From an uncultured Rubripirellula sp. (lineage in GTDB: Bacteria > Planctomycetota > Planctomycetia > Pirellulales > Pirellulaceae): a stretch of 36,546 nt of DNA. Shown here piece after piece: positions 6,296 through 14,383 of the stretch; the first letter of the stretch is position 1, and each line of letters opens with the position of its first letter. The position numbers were made by a program, and so were the translations under genes. The stretch spans positions 1-36,546 of the forward strand of contig CALIBL010000111.1 in NCBI GenBank assembly GCA_938045805.1, in the 5' to 3' direction. Under the pieces are notes generated by a model, which searched no databases, was not told where the DNA came from, and worked only from the letters and a program-made list of their open reading frames with translations.

Positions 6296-8386
6296 TCAGA
6301 GTGAGGCCAGCATGGGAAGTGATTGACTCAGGAGGACCGTCACGCCTAGTCCTACCAAGGAAAGAATGATCAGCAGCGGTGTCCAGCTCTTGAGTGATTC
6401 AGCTTCAGTCAAACCGCCCATTTTAGTGAACACCCAGAACCCGCTGTCGTTCATCCAGCTACCCATTAGCGACCCAGTGCCGACCGCCGTCGCAACGTAA
6501 ACCATGTGGAACTCGGGCTTTGCATCTCCGATGATGGCTGACATCATTCCGGCACCGATGATCATTGCCACGGTACTGCTACCCTGAGCGACTTTGAGCA
6601 CAGCGGCGATGCCCCAACCGAGCAGAAGGAGGGCAGTGCCAGATGCCGCCGCGCTGGAGAAGTATTCCCGAATCGTATCGCTGATGTTGGTCTGCTGAAG
6701 CATTGCTCCGAATGCACCGCCAGCAGCGGTGATCAGGATGATCACCCCTCCGCTCATCAGTGAGTCTTCTACATCCTCACCAAGACTTTTCCACGAGAGT
6801 TTTCGCACCGATTTGAGTGTCAACATGGCACACAGAGCCGCCAACATTAATGCAAAGTTTGGGTTGCCCCATAGCGAAAGACGATTGGCCAGTATTCGAC
6901 GGCCTGAATCCCACTGATGTTTCGCAATCAGTCCCGGAAAGGCATCTTCTAGCAGCGACCGATTCATTCGACGGCGATCGACCGGTTTCATTCGCAACTG
7001 ATTCGCGTTTAGTTTGGATTTGGAAACCGAGGATAGGGGCACACCGATAAATGCAGATTCATCATAGAGATCGGGATCAAGAAGGAGGTCATTGAGAATG
7101 TTGACGATTTCTGTTTGATCAGCGTCCGAGGCAGCTGGCGTCGTCAACCTTGTAAGCTCACTCTCAGAAAGACGGTTGCTGCTGACGATCCGTGTTGCGG
7201 GCGACGGTGAGTCGTTGCCGTCAGCCACAGCAACTCCAGCCGCACTTAAGATGTCCGCAAGTTCCGCGTAGTCCGTCACGTCGCTCGTTTGCAACTTCGC
7301 TAGGTCTTCGCGATCGGCGAAGGTGCTTGCTAAGGTGCCCGCACCAATCATCAAAACAGGAAGGATCACAGGCAGCAAGGCAACCCAGAATCGCGGCAAG
7401 TCCGACTCGGGTAGTGCGGCATGCTTATCCTCTTTTGCACCCAAAGGCCGCATCTCAATCGGCATGATCTTGTCAGTAATGACTGAGTAAATCAGGCCCG
7501 CGATGGCAGAAGGGATCGCAACGAGGGTTCCAACCCACATCATCGTCCCAATGTCCACCCCAAGAATTGAGCCAACAAGTAATGGGCCAGGGGTGGGCGG
7601 AACGAGTGTGTGGGTGATGGCACCGCCGGTAGCGATTGCCATGAGGTACCGAAGGTAGTTCTTATTGGTTCGACGATAGAGGCTGCGGGCGAGCGGTACG
7701 AGTAGGTAAAAAACTGTGTCGAAAAAGACGGGTATCGCGAGGATGAAACCGCTGAGCATCAGACCGAGCGAGGCTTTCTTTTCACCGGTCAACGCAACCG
7801 AGTTTCGCACAATCCGATCAGCGGCTCCGCTATCGAGCATGCACTTACCGATGATGGCGGCCATTGCAATGACGATCCCAATCCCGCCAGCCGAAGATCC
7901 AAAACTTTGGACAACGGCATTCATTCGACTACCCGCATCCTCTCCCTGTGTCCAGCCGACCCCGAGACTCACAACCAACGCTGAAATGATCAGAGCAAGG
8001 AAAGCATTTAGCCGAAGGACGATAATCATTCCGAGAACGCAGACGATACCCAGCACGAGTAGACCGACGGATATCTTTTGATCCGAGGAAAGCTGCCGTA
8101 AGGCACTCGGCGATTCCTCTCCGGTCGCCAGATTGGAAGCCGGCTGATCAGTCGCGCTGCTATCGTCTGCAGGCGAGGCGTTCGATTCCGTCACTTCTGC
8201 CTCAGATGCACCTGCTTGAGAACCTGCAGGGGAGTCCGAAGCGGGCTCCTGGAGGTCAGAGGTATTTTCGGAAGATGGGGTGGCCGAGGTGACGTCATTG
8301 GCAACGTTCTGTTGCATCGAGTAAGCGTAACCCGCTGAGGTCAGTACAAACATCAACAGCAGCAGAGAACGTTTGAAACCGGTCAT
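6296..8386 (-). CDS. GntP-family permease with extended N-terminus and inserted domain
   Basis: GntP permeases are inner-membrane gluconate/organic-acid:H+ symporters of about 440-460 residues; this one has 696. The family core is unmistakable: VLRLNAFLALIISAL, GKCMLDSGAADRIV, the signature THTLVPPTPGPL (about 258-269), and a C-terminal half with SSTVAMIIGAG and SWMNDSGFWVF. Two additions stand out. Residues 1-24 look like a signal peptide and 25-103 are a Ser/Ala/Glu-rich linker. Residues about 356-500 are a soluble insertion, mostly helical and acidic then basic, between two membrane segments. AAGG lies nine bases before the ATG start. The substrate cannot be assigned; no sugar-acid kinase or dehydrogenase is adjacent. 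Confidence 0.88.
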   Translation of the reverse strand: MTGFKRSLLLLMFVLTSAGYAYSMQQNVANDVTSATPSSENTSDLQEPASDSPAGSQAGASEAEVTESNASPADDSSATDQPASNLATGEESPSALRQLSSDQKISVGLLVLGIVCVLGMIIVLRLNAFLALIISALVVSLGVGWTQGEDAGSRMNAVVQSFGSSAGGIGIVIAMAAIIGKCMLDSGAADRIVRNSVALTGEKKASLGLMLSGFILAIPVFFDTVFYLLVPLARSLYRRTNKNYLRYLMAIATGGAITHTLVPPTPGPLLVGSILGVDIGTMMWVGTLVAIPSAIAGLIYSVITDKIMPIEMRPLGAKEDKHAALPESDLPRFWVALLPVILPVLMIGAGTLASTFADREDLAKLQTSDVTDYAELADILSAAGVAVADGNDSPSPATRIVSSNRLSESELTRLTTPAASDADQTEIVNILNDLLLDPDLYDESAFIGVPLSSVSKSKLNANQLRMKPVDRRRMNRSLLEDAFPGLIAKHQWDSGRRILANRLSLWGNPNFALMLAALCAMLTLKSVRKLSWKSLGEDVEDSLMSGGVIILITAAGGAFGAMLQQTNISDTIREYFSSAAASGTALLLLGWGIAAVLKVAQGSSTVAMIIGAGMMSAIIGDAKPEFHMVYVATAVGTGSLMGSWMNDSGFWVFTKMGGLTEAESLKSWTPLLIILSLVGLGVTVLLSQSLPMLASL

Positions 8387-8554
8387 CGATATTTACCTTG
8401 GAAGAAACCCTTACGTGGAATAACCGAGCAAATTCTAACCGCTATCGCCGCATGGATGGGACACCTTAATGAAACGGTTGCCAAACCTCATACAAAACCG
8501 TCACCGCATGTCAGACCGATTTGTTGATGGTGTTGAAAGGTGTGTGATGTACGG

Positions 8555-8570
8555 TGGTTAGCGTGAAACA
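8555..8570. promoter_or_regulatory. parS-like 16-mer near parB
   Basis: TGGTTAGCGTGAAACA matches 13 of 16 positions of the parS consensus TGTTTCACGTGAAACA; the right half-site is perfect. A second perfect half-site, GTGAAACA, lies at 8610-8617. Both are in the 332-base non-coding gap between gntP and parB, which otherwise holds the parB terminator and presumably the gntP promoter. Consensus comparison is from memory. Confidence 0.35.
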
Positions 8571-8657
8571 GGGCGAAATACTCGTGCAACGACACTCGGG
8601 AAACGCGGCGTGAAACAGCGGTTTCGGCGTTTTGACTCGTTGGTCACGCACTTGCGC

Positions 8658-8688
8658 AAAAAAAGGCAGCCGGGTGATCCGACTGCCT
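8658..8688 (-). terminator. Rho-independent terminator of parAB
   Basis: On the minus strand AGGCAG-T-CGG pairs with CCG-G-CTGCCT (one mismatch) around a 5-base loop at 8688-8664 and is followed by seven T residues (8664-8658). It lies about 30 bases after the parB stop codon. Confidence 0.85.
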
Positions 8689-8718
8689 GCGAGATTAGTA
8701 CGCCGCGGTGAGAGGATC

Positions 8719-9675
8719 TCAGCCTGCAATTTTCAGAGGCGGTGGAGACTTTTCTGCGAGCATGTCCCTTAATCTCTCAAATTCGTCTGCATCGCTGAAG
8801 TGGATGGTAATTTTACCCCGACCGCGAGCCGAACTTTTTATCTCAACCTTGGTCCCGAAAATCATTCTCATTTCCTGCTGCATCGCATCGAGATGTGGAG
8901 AGACCTGTTTGCGCCGTTGCCGTGTGGCGTTGAGAACCTTCCGTCCGGTCTCGTCGTCTTCCTCGTTCTTAAGCATTTCTGAGACGTAAGTCTCTGTGGC
9001 TCGCACACTCCATCGCTCCTCGATTATTTTCTGAGCGGTGCGGGTCTGCACAAGTTCATCACCAATCGGGAGTAGTGCTCGTGCGTGTCCCGCGCTGATC
9101 TCACCCGCAACGAGCCAATCGAGGATGGTCTCTGGAAGCTCAAGAAGACGCATGAGGTTCGCGATTGTGCTACGGTCGATGCTTAACCGCTTCGCCAGGT
9201 CATCTTGTTTGCATTGGTGTTCCTCGATGTATCGCTTGAACGACATCGCTTTTTCAACAGGATTCAAATCCTTTCGCTGAAGGTTTTCGATGATCGCGAG
9301 CTCGGCAACGAGACGGTCGTCGGCTTCTCGAACCTCGGCGCGAATGGTCTGGAGGCCCGCGTGGATGGTCGCACGCAATCGGCGTTCACCGCTGATGAGT
9401 TGATACCGTCCATCGACCACCCGCACCAAAATCGGCTGTAGCTGCTGATGGTTCCGAAGGCTTTCCGCTAGTGATGCAATTTCGTCGTGGTTGAACTCGC
9501 GACGTGGCTGAAACGGATTATTCTCAATCTCATGGACGGGAAGTTCTAGCGTTTCGATCCCTTTGGGGGAATCGCTTTGCTCGATGGGATTTCCGTGGTC
9601 ATCCATTGGGGTACCGAGGAGTGCGGCAAGTCCTTTACCGAGACGTCGGTCCTTATTGGTGGTTGTACTAGTCAC
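8719..9675 (-). CDS. parB: ParB/Spo0J-type chromosome partition protein
   Basis: ParB binds parS sites near the replication origin and, with ParA, segregates the chromosome. The GTG at 9675 is chosen as start (318 residues): it has GGAGG nine bases upstream, overlaps the end of parA by 8 bases, and begins just before the conserved GKGLAALLG motif. The N-terminal CTPase/ParB domain contains the box II arginine patch LISGERRLRA. A helix-turn-helix follows (LAKRLSIDRSTIANLMRLLELPE region), then a C-terminal dimerisation segment ending in a region (KITIHFSDADEFERL) typical of chromosomal ParB. The frame opens 14 codons earlier, but that extension overlaps parA further and is not family-like. Confidence 0.95.
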   Translation of the reverse strand: MTSTTTNKDRRLGKGLAALLGTPMDDHGNPIEQSDSPKGIETLELPVHEIENNPFQPRREFNHDEIASLAESLRNHQQLQPILVRVVDGRYQLISGERRLRATIHAGLQTIRAEVREADDRLVAELAIIENLQRKDLNPVEKAMSFKRYIEEHQCKQDDLAKRLSIDRSTIANLMRLLELPETILDWLVAGEISAGHARALLPIGDELVQTRTAQKIIEERWSVRATETYVSEMLKNEEDDETGRKVLNATRQRRKQVSPHLDAMQQEMRMIFGTKVEIKSSARGRGKITIHFSDADEFERLRDMLAEKSPPPLKIAG

Positions 9676-10414
9676 GCTGGAGCACCTCCATGCACAGCTG
9701 GGTGTAAGCGTACGCACCGCGTGAACGTGGAGCGTACTGAAAAACGGTTTGACCGTGGCTGGGTGCTTCGCTCAGAGCGACGTCACGCGGCACCACGGTC
9801 TCAAATACGATTTCCCCAAAAAAGTCTCTTACTTCCTCGTCAACTTCTTTGGTTAGTTCTAGGTATGGGTCGTACATCGTCAGGAGGATGCCTCCGAACG
9901 ACAGCCGCCCACTGGTGGACACGATGACCTGCTTAATAGTCTGGATTAGTTGTGTTAGCCCCTCCATAGCAAAGTACTCACATTGGATTGGGATCAGGAC
10001 TTCCGTGCTTGCGACCAGGGCGGTTTGGGTCAATCTTCCCACACTCGGTGGGCAGTCAATTAAAACAAAATCAAAGTTGGTAAACGCATCATCAAGGTGT
10101 CTCCTTACACGCTGCGTATCGTCAATGTTGGGGCCAGCTAAGCGATCGATATCTTCGAAGCTTCTGCTGCCTGGAACAATCGAGATGCAGCTTGCTTTGT
10201 TGTACTGGATACTTTCGTGGATCGGAGTTTCGCCAATAAGGGCGTGTCGTTTGGTTGGCTCAATTCCGAGGGAAGAGGTCGCATTGCACTGAGGATCCAT
10301 GTCAAGCAGAAGTGTCTTCTTTCCGGCGATTGCCAAAGCAGCACTCAGGTTGACGGAAGTGGTCGTTTTTCCCACTCCGCCTTTCTGATTTACCACGCAA
10401 AGAATCCTTCCCAC
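9668..10414 (-). CDS. parA: ParA/Soj-type partition ATPase
   Basis: ParA is the DNA-binding ATPase partner of ParB. The 248-residue length fits chromosomal Soj-type proteins without an extra N-terminal DNA-binding domain. The deviant Walker A motif QKGGVGKTTTSVNL is at residues 10-23, DMDPQCNATSS (about 39-49) is the A' motif, and FVLIDCPPS is Walker B. The start is GTG, immediately before the conserved RILCVVNQKGG strand. The gene overlaps parB by 8 bases, so the pair is an operon. An upstream inverted repeat at 10498-10525 may be its operator. Flanking housekeeping genes argue for a chromosomal rather than plasmid locus. Confidence 0.95.
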   Translation of the reverse strand: MGRILCVVNQKGGVGKTTTSVNLSAALAIAGKKTLLLDMDPQCNATSSLGIEPTKRHALIGETPIHESIQYNKASCISIVPGSRSFEDIDRLAGPNIDDTQRVRRHLDDAFTNFDFVLIDCPPSVGRLTQTALVASTEVLIPIQCEYFAMEGLTQLIQTIKQVIVSTSGRLSFGGILLTMYDPYLELTKEVDEEVRDFFGEIVFETVVPRDVALSEAPSHGQTVFQYAPRSRGAYAYTQLCMEVLQRD

Positions 10415-10497
10415 TGGGGCTCTCAGTTGTCGGGGGTAGCGTCCTGCCGAATCCCTTGATTGGCCAACTTGGATGGATGTTAGGTGATTTCCAGAGA

Positions 10498-10525
10498 GTG
10501 AAACAATACTGGTTTCACACGAAAC
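10498..10525. promoter_or_regulatory. Inverted repeat of parS-like half-sites upstream of parA
   Basis: GTGAAAC (10498-10504) and GTTTCAC (10512-10518) form a perfect 7-bp inverted repeat with a 7-base spacer, followed at once by ACGAAAC (10519-10525), so that GTTTC-ACAC-GAAAC is a second nested repeat. The half-sites match those of parS (TGTTTCAC/GTGAAACA). The cluster lies 84-111 bases upstream of the parA start, where a ParA/ParB autoregulatory operator would be expected. Confidence 0.4.
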
Positions 10526-10607
10526 TGGTCTTGACTTGCATCTGTTTGCGAGGCGTCTGAATTGACGTTCTGGAGAGTGTTTGCGTGATGGCGAGGCTTA
10601 GAAGTAT

Positions 10608-10635
10608 AAACGGCCGCAAGTTGGCGCGGCCGTTT
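10608..10635 (-). terminator. GC-rich hairpin downstream of the DUF1015 gene
   Basis: AAACGGCCGC (10608-10617) and GCGGCCGTTT (10626-10635) form a perfect 10-bp stem with an 8-base loop. On the minus strand it ends in GTTTAT, 31 bases after the stop codon of the DUF1015 gene. The T-run is short, so it is a probable rather than certain terminator. Confidence 0.65.
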
Positions 10636-10665
10636 GTGCAGTGCATTCGTCGCTTCTAGGGTCGC

Positions 10666-11997
10666 TTATCGAAGCGGATTAAATGTCAGCCCACTTAGTA
10701 GTTTTGGGTAGAAGTAAGTGCTTTTTGCGGGCATTCGCTCTTTGTGAAGGCTGATTGCCTCGACATGCTCGAGCTTAGCAGGCATGACAAGCGCGGCGAG
10801 GGTGTAGGGTTCGTCGCTATCGCTTTCTGCTTGGCTGCCCTCGCCTCGGATGCCTTCGATTACCTCGGATACTTCGTGGACGTATGTCGGCTTTGGGTGT
10901 CCCTCGCAGCCCAGGAGACTGTCGATGATCAGGCGATGTAAGAGGCTGACGCCGAGTGATCGCCACTGATCGCTCTGGTTCGGCGCTAGCTCGTTCATTC
11001 TGCCGGCGGCTGACTCAGTCGCCTCGGCTAGAACCCATGTGTTGTCCTCGACTCCGTAGAGTGCGACGATCTCCTGTCGGTCAGCTGACTCCATTTCCGC
11101 CCATGCCTGATTGGCTGCATCGACACCACCGGGTAGCGTTTTGCAGCAAAATGCGTCGCCAAGCCTTTCCATGATCTGATCGGAGGTGAATCGAGGTGTC
11201 CCACGCAGCAGGCGATGGGTAGGTAAGACAAGCATACCGGGGTCGCTCATCCCCACCAGCATGGTCATGACAAAGTTCGCGGGGTGATCTTCCGGTAGAC
11301 CTCCCTGCTCTTCCTCGAGTTGTGCCTTGTAATTCGAGGCCGTCTCGTATCGGTGATGACCGTCGGCGACGAACATTGGCCTGTCTTCCATGATGGCTGC
11401 AACTTCTTGCACCACGGTTGGGTCGGTGACCGTCCAGAGTGTGTGTCTGACACCGAGGTGGTCGGTTGCCTCAACGGGGGTCAATCCGTCGCAAGCGGCG
11501 TCAAGTTTGGTAATGACCAGGTTCTCGGCGTCCGGGTAGAGTCCGAAGATCTGGCTGTTATTTTGTTGCGTCGCATTGGTAAGCTTCAGGCGATCGACCT
11601 TCGCTTTGGGGTGTGTCTCTTCGTGCGGGTAGATGTTGCCTTCGCCGAAGGGTTGGATGCGCACACGCGCCATGAATCCTCTTCGATTGACAGTCACTCC
11701 GTCCACCTCGAACTGCTGATGATAGACGTAGTAGGCCGGTTGGTTTTCGCGGTAAAGCACCCCCTCTTCGATCCACTGTCGGACAAAGCCTGCAGCGCGC
11801 TCGTATCTCTCGTCACCGCTATCACCAGGTTCGGTGCGATTGAGAATCACGCGGATGCAGTTCGCGGGATGCTTCTTGTAGAGTTCGTCTTGGAATTCGG
11901 GATCGATCACGTCGTACGGTGGTGCGATCACGTCCGACAGTGATCCAATATGCTCTAGGTTGTATCGAAGCGCGGCGAATGGTGCGGTATTGGGCAT
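10666..11997 (-). CDS. DUF1015 family protein
   Basis: This 443-residue cytoplasmic protein matches the DUF1015 family, widespread in bacteria and archaea and without an established biochemical role. Diagnostic segments are the N-terminal SDVIAPPYDVID, the YVYHQQF strand, FGEGNIYPHEETHPKAK, and the highly conserved FVADGHHRYETA motif. The length is that of the family. The start ATG precedes the conserved domain directly. It is on the same strand as, and between, ahcY and parA but is separated from both by terminator-like hairpins, so it is probably monocistronic. Its neighbours do not reveal its job. Confidence 0.9.
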   Translation of the reverse strand: MPNTAPFAALRYNLEHIGSLSDVIAPPYDVIDPEFQDELYKKHPANCIRVILNRTEPGDSGDERYERAAGFVRQWIEEGVLYRENQPAYYVYHQQFEVDGVTVNRRGFMARVRIQPFGEGNIYPHEETHPKAKVDRLKLTNATQQNNSQIFGLYPDAENLVITKLDAACDGLTPVEATDHLGVRHTLWTVTDPTVVQEVAAIMEDRPMFVADGHHRYETASNYKAQLEEEQGGLPEDHPANFVMTMLVGMSDPGMLVLPTHRLLRGTPRFTSDQIMERLGDAFCCKTLPGGVDAANQAWAEMESADRQEIVALYGVEDNTWVLAEATESAAGRMNELAPNQSDQWRSLGVSLLHRLIIDSLLGCEGHPKPTYVHEVSEVIEGIRGEGSQAESDSDEPYTLAALVMPAKLEHVEAISLHKERMPAKSTYFYPKLLSGLTFNPLR

Positions 11998-12150
11998 GGA
12001 ATCGCATGGGTGAAGAAGTTGGGCTGTTAATCGAAACGAATTAAAGATCCTAGGTTAATTTGCCGACGGCGCGGAGTGGTGGTGTGTTTGAGTTCGCGTG
12101 TTTCACGGATCCTTTGTGAGTGCGTGTTAAGTGTGAATTTTCTGCGAAGG

Positions 12151-12184
12151 AAAAGAAAAAGCCCGAGAGTGAATTCTCTCGGGC
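12151..12184 (-). terminator. Rho-independent terminator of ahcY
   Basis: On the minus strand GCCCGAGAG (12184-12176) pairs perfectly with CTCTCGGGC (12169-12161) around a 6-base loop, followed by TTTTTCTTTT. It lies 56 bases after the ahcY stop codon. Confidence 0.92.
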
Positions 12185-12239
12185 TCATCGTGATCTTGTT
12201 GGGATTTAGCGGGGAGATTTAATTGCCTCCCTCGCATGA

Positions 12240-13586
12240 TTAGTAGCGGTAGTGCTCGGGCTTATAGGGGCCTTCTACAGGTACGCCGATGTAATCGGCT
12301 TGCTCTTGGGTGAGGGTTGTCAGCTTCACACCTAGCTGGCTTAGGTGGAGTCGAGCAACTTCCTCATCCAGATGCTTTGGCAGCATGTAGACCTTTGTTT
12401 CATAGGTATCGTTGTCGCGATTACCCCATAGCTCCATCTGCGCCAAAACTTGGTTTGTGAACGAGGTGCTCATGACAAAACTGGGGTGTCCGGTAGCGCA
12501 ACCAAGATTCACCAGACGGCCTTTCGCCAGAATGATCACGCTTCGACCGGAATCGTTGAACGTGTATCGGTCCACAGCGCCGATGTCAGCGGCTTTGATC
12601 TCGCTCTTGGTTGCTTTTCCATCAGCGACTTGAGCCTCGAGCCACGCTACGTCGATCTCGGTGTCGAAGTGCCCGATATTGCATAAGATTGCATCGTTGG
12701 GCATGTCAACCATGTGGTTACCGAGGATGATGTCCTTGTTACCGGTGGTTGTGACGAAGAGGCGTCCTTCTTTGCAAGCCTCTTCCATGGTGACCACTTC
12801 GTATCCTTCCATCGCGGCCTGAAGTGCGTTGATGGGGTCGATTTCGGTTACGATGACGCGGCAACCATAGCTTTTCAAGCTGGCTGCACAACCTTTTCCG
12901 ACGTCTCCGTAGCCGCAAACGACGGCAACCTTGCCGGCGAGCATCACGTCGGTTGCTCGTTTGACACCATCAGCGAGTGACTCGCGACAGCCATAGAGAT
13001 TGTCGAACTTACTCTTTGTTGCGCTGTCATTAACGTTGATCGAAGGAACGGCTAATCGACCAGACTTGTTCAGGACCTCCAATCGATGAATCCCGGCAGT
13101 GGTCTCTTCACTAATGCCGTGGATGTCGGACAGGAGCTCTGGGAAGCGATCGTGGACCATCGCGGTCAAGTCGCCGCCATCATCGAGGATCATGTTCAAC
13201 TTCTTGCCCGATGGGAAGTGCAAGGTCTGCTCGATGCACCAATCAAACTCCTCCTCGGTCTCGCCCTTCCAAGCATAGACGGGGATACCGGCCGCAGCGA
13301 TCGCGGCAGCCGCGTGGTCTTGGGTGCTGAAGATATTGCAACTGCTCCAGGTGACCTCGGCTCCGAGTTCAACCAGCGTTTCGATCAGAACCGCGGTTTG
13401 AATGGTCATGTGAAGACAACCAGCAATTCGGGCGCCCGAAAGTGGTTTTTCTTTCCCGTACTTTTCACGAAGTGCCATCAAACCGGGCATTTCGTTTTCC
13501 GCTAGTTCAATCTCCTTGCGACCAAACTCAGCGAGGGTGATGTCTTTGACCTTGTAGGGAAGGCGGTCAGTTTCAACTTGCGACAC
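12240..13586 (-). CDS. ahcY: Adenosylhomocysteinase (S-adenosyl-L-homocysteine hydrolase)
   Basis: AhcY uses bound NAD to hydrolyse S-adenosylhomocysteine to adenosine and homocysteine, relieving methyltransferase inhibition. Family landmarks: [57 protein letters not shown], the NAD-binding loop [23 protein letters not shown] and the C-terminus PYKPEHYRY, whose Lys and Tyr are family-conserved. The frame extends to 13682, but the extra 32 residues are not family-like. The GTG at 13586 has a GAGAGAG purine tract upstream and gives 448 residues, close to typical bacterial AhcY. The gene has its own terminator and an upstream leader with a possible hairpin at 13628-13654. No methionine-cycle gene is adjacent. 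Confidence 0.95.
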   Translation of the reverse strand: MSQVETDRLPYKVKDITLAEFGRKEIELAENEMPGLMALREKYGKEKPLSGARIAGCLHMTIQTAVLIETLVELGAEVTWSSCNIFSTQDHAAAAIAAAGIPVYAWKGETEEEFDWCIEQTLHFPSGKKLNMILDDGGDLTAMVHDRFPELLSDIHGISEETTAGIHRLEVLNKSGRLAVPSINVNDSATKSKFDNLYGCRESLADGVKRATDVMLAGKVAVVCGYGDVGKGCAASLKSYGCRVIVTEIDPINALQAAMEGYEVVTMEEACKEGRLFVTTTGNKDIILGNHMVDMPNDAILCNIGHFDTEIDVAWLEAQVADGKATKSEIKAADIGAVDRYTFNDSGRSVIILAKGRLVNLGCATGHPSFVMSTSFTNQVLAQMELWGNRDNDTYETKVYMLPKHLDEEVARLHLSQLGVKLTTLTQEQADYIGVPVEGPYKPEHYRY

Positions 13587-13627
13587 GAGTTCTCTCTCTT
13601 TTCTGAAACGGGGAATTCTTCCTGAAT

Positions 13628-13654
13628 GCGTTAGAGGGATTAAGTACCTAACAC
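13628..13654 (-). other. Possible structured 5' leader of ahcY
   Basis: In the ahcY-sense RNA, GUGUUAG (13654-13648) can pair with CUAACGC (13634-13628), a 7-bp stem with one G-U and a 13-base loop. Part of the same segment (GGUAC) could instead pair with GUACC about 20 bases upstream, so two structures compete. It does not match the SAH or SAM riboswitch sequences I know. Most of the 574-base gap 13587-14160 is this leader plus the hemP promoter region; I see no other gene. Confidence 0.25.
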
Positions 13655-13984
13655 AAGGACTCTCGCTGGTACGCAAGCCCACGAACGCCTTTCAGGTGGC
13701 GAAATTAACAGTGAACGTCACCGCGATTGATGGTGTGTTACCGAAAAAGATCATCAATTGATCCTCCTTCGCAACACGCCATGATCATGGTGTTTCTTTA
13801 TAACCGGAATTCCGGTTCGATCCACCACAGTCTAATCATGGAGGAAGTGATTTCGCAGGGGGTGTCGCTCCTCAGATCACTCAGAGCGGTTCACTGTTGG
13901 ATGTGTGGAATGTGGCGGCCATGCCGATTTTTAGCGTAAGTTATCGCTTTACGGGTCGCGTTTTGAATTGTGAGGACATGCTTG

Positions 13985-14013
13985 TTGCGAATCATTCTCA
14001 ATAGTGTTATCCT
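13985..14013 (+). promoter_or_regulatory. Probable Fur box and promoter of the hemP-type gene
   Basis: TTGCGAATCATTCTCAAT (13985-14002) reads on the other strand as ATTGAGAATGATTCGCAA, very close to classical Fur-box sequences (TGAGAATGATT core). TTGCGA (13985-13990) can serve as -35 with TATCCT (14008-14013) as -10, 17 bases apart, so the box would cover the promoter. The hemin-uptake-type gene starts about 148 bases downstream. Confidence 0.6.
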
Positions 14014-14160
14014 GCGGTCTCTGACGTCCGCAGAATATTGGTGGGCGACTTCGCAGGGTGTGCCGAGTGGTAGATTGCTCTGCAAGAAGCTTCAGGTCGA
14101 CAGTTTGTAGGTCGGCAATCTGTCTGGAAACCAAGTCATATCTGATTGTGGGCGATAAAT

Positions 14161-14373
14161 ATGGTCGAGAGCGACAGAAAGATTGGGCCGGATGAGAGCT
14201 CTTCTTCGAAGCCACTTGAGGTGACTGAAGCCAACGTCTCGCCTGCATTCCTTCCGAAGATTATCAAATTCAGTGAACTGGCTAGGTGTGGTGACGAGGT
14301 CTGGATTGAATTTGAATCGCAGCTTTATCGACTGCGGAAGACCAAGCAGGGAAAATTGATCCTCACCAAGTGA
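14161..14373 (+). CDS. hemP: HemP-family hemin uptake protein
   Basis: The last 25 or so residues match the HemP family (also called HmuP): a strand VWIEFESQLYRLRKTKQG (47-64) followed by the diagnostic C-terminus KLILTK. HemP/HmuP proteins are small, accompany haem-uptake genes, and in several proteobacteria act as iron-dependent activators of haem receptor expression. The product is 70 residues from the ATG at 14161; a TTG five codons upstream in the same frame is less likely. The N-terminal 30 residues are Ser/Glu-rich and probably disordered. A Fur-box-like sequence upstream supports iron control. No TonB receptor or haem ABC transporter is in the window, so this is an orphan copy. It converges on trpF with only 10 bases between. 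Confidence 0.8.
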   Translation: MVESDRKIGPDESSSSKPLEVTEANVSPAFLPKIIKFSELARCGDEVWIEFESQLYRLRKTKQGKLILTK

Positions 14374-14383
14374 GCCACTCAAT

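Noticed and set aside
5935..6369. 144-codon plus-strand frame from a TTG overlapping the small membrane protein
   Set aside because: Arg/Ser/Pro-rich, no domain and no ribosome site; it also runs into the end of the GntP gene. The opposite strand gives a plausible membrane protein.
8719..10414. parAB as a plasmid or element partition system
   Set aside because: Flanked by housekeeping genes, with Soj/Spo0J-type lengths and motifs; nothing suggests a plasmid origin nearby.
11320..11943. 207-codon plus-strand open frame opposite the DUF1015 gene
   Set aside because: It lies wholly antisense to a clear DUF1015 protein and shows no family-like sequence or ribosome site; it is a mirror of coding bias.
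12099..12107. TGTTTCACG, a perfect parS left half-site
   Set aside because: The right half does not match, so it is not called as a site on its own; mentioned only in the octamer count.
13086..13505. 139-codon plus-strand frame opposite ahcY
   Set aside because: Fully antisense to the AhcY coding sequence, which is recognised over its whole length.
13727..13939. 70-codon plus-strand frame between ahcY and hemP
   Set aside because: It sits in the ahcY promoter region, has no ribosome site or recognisable motif, and its composition looks non-coding.
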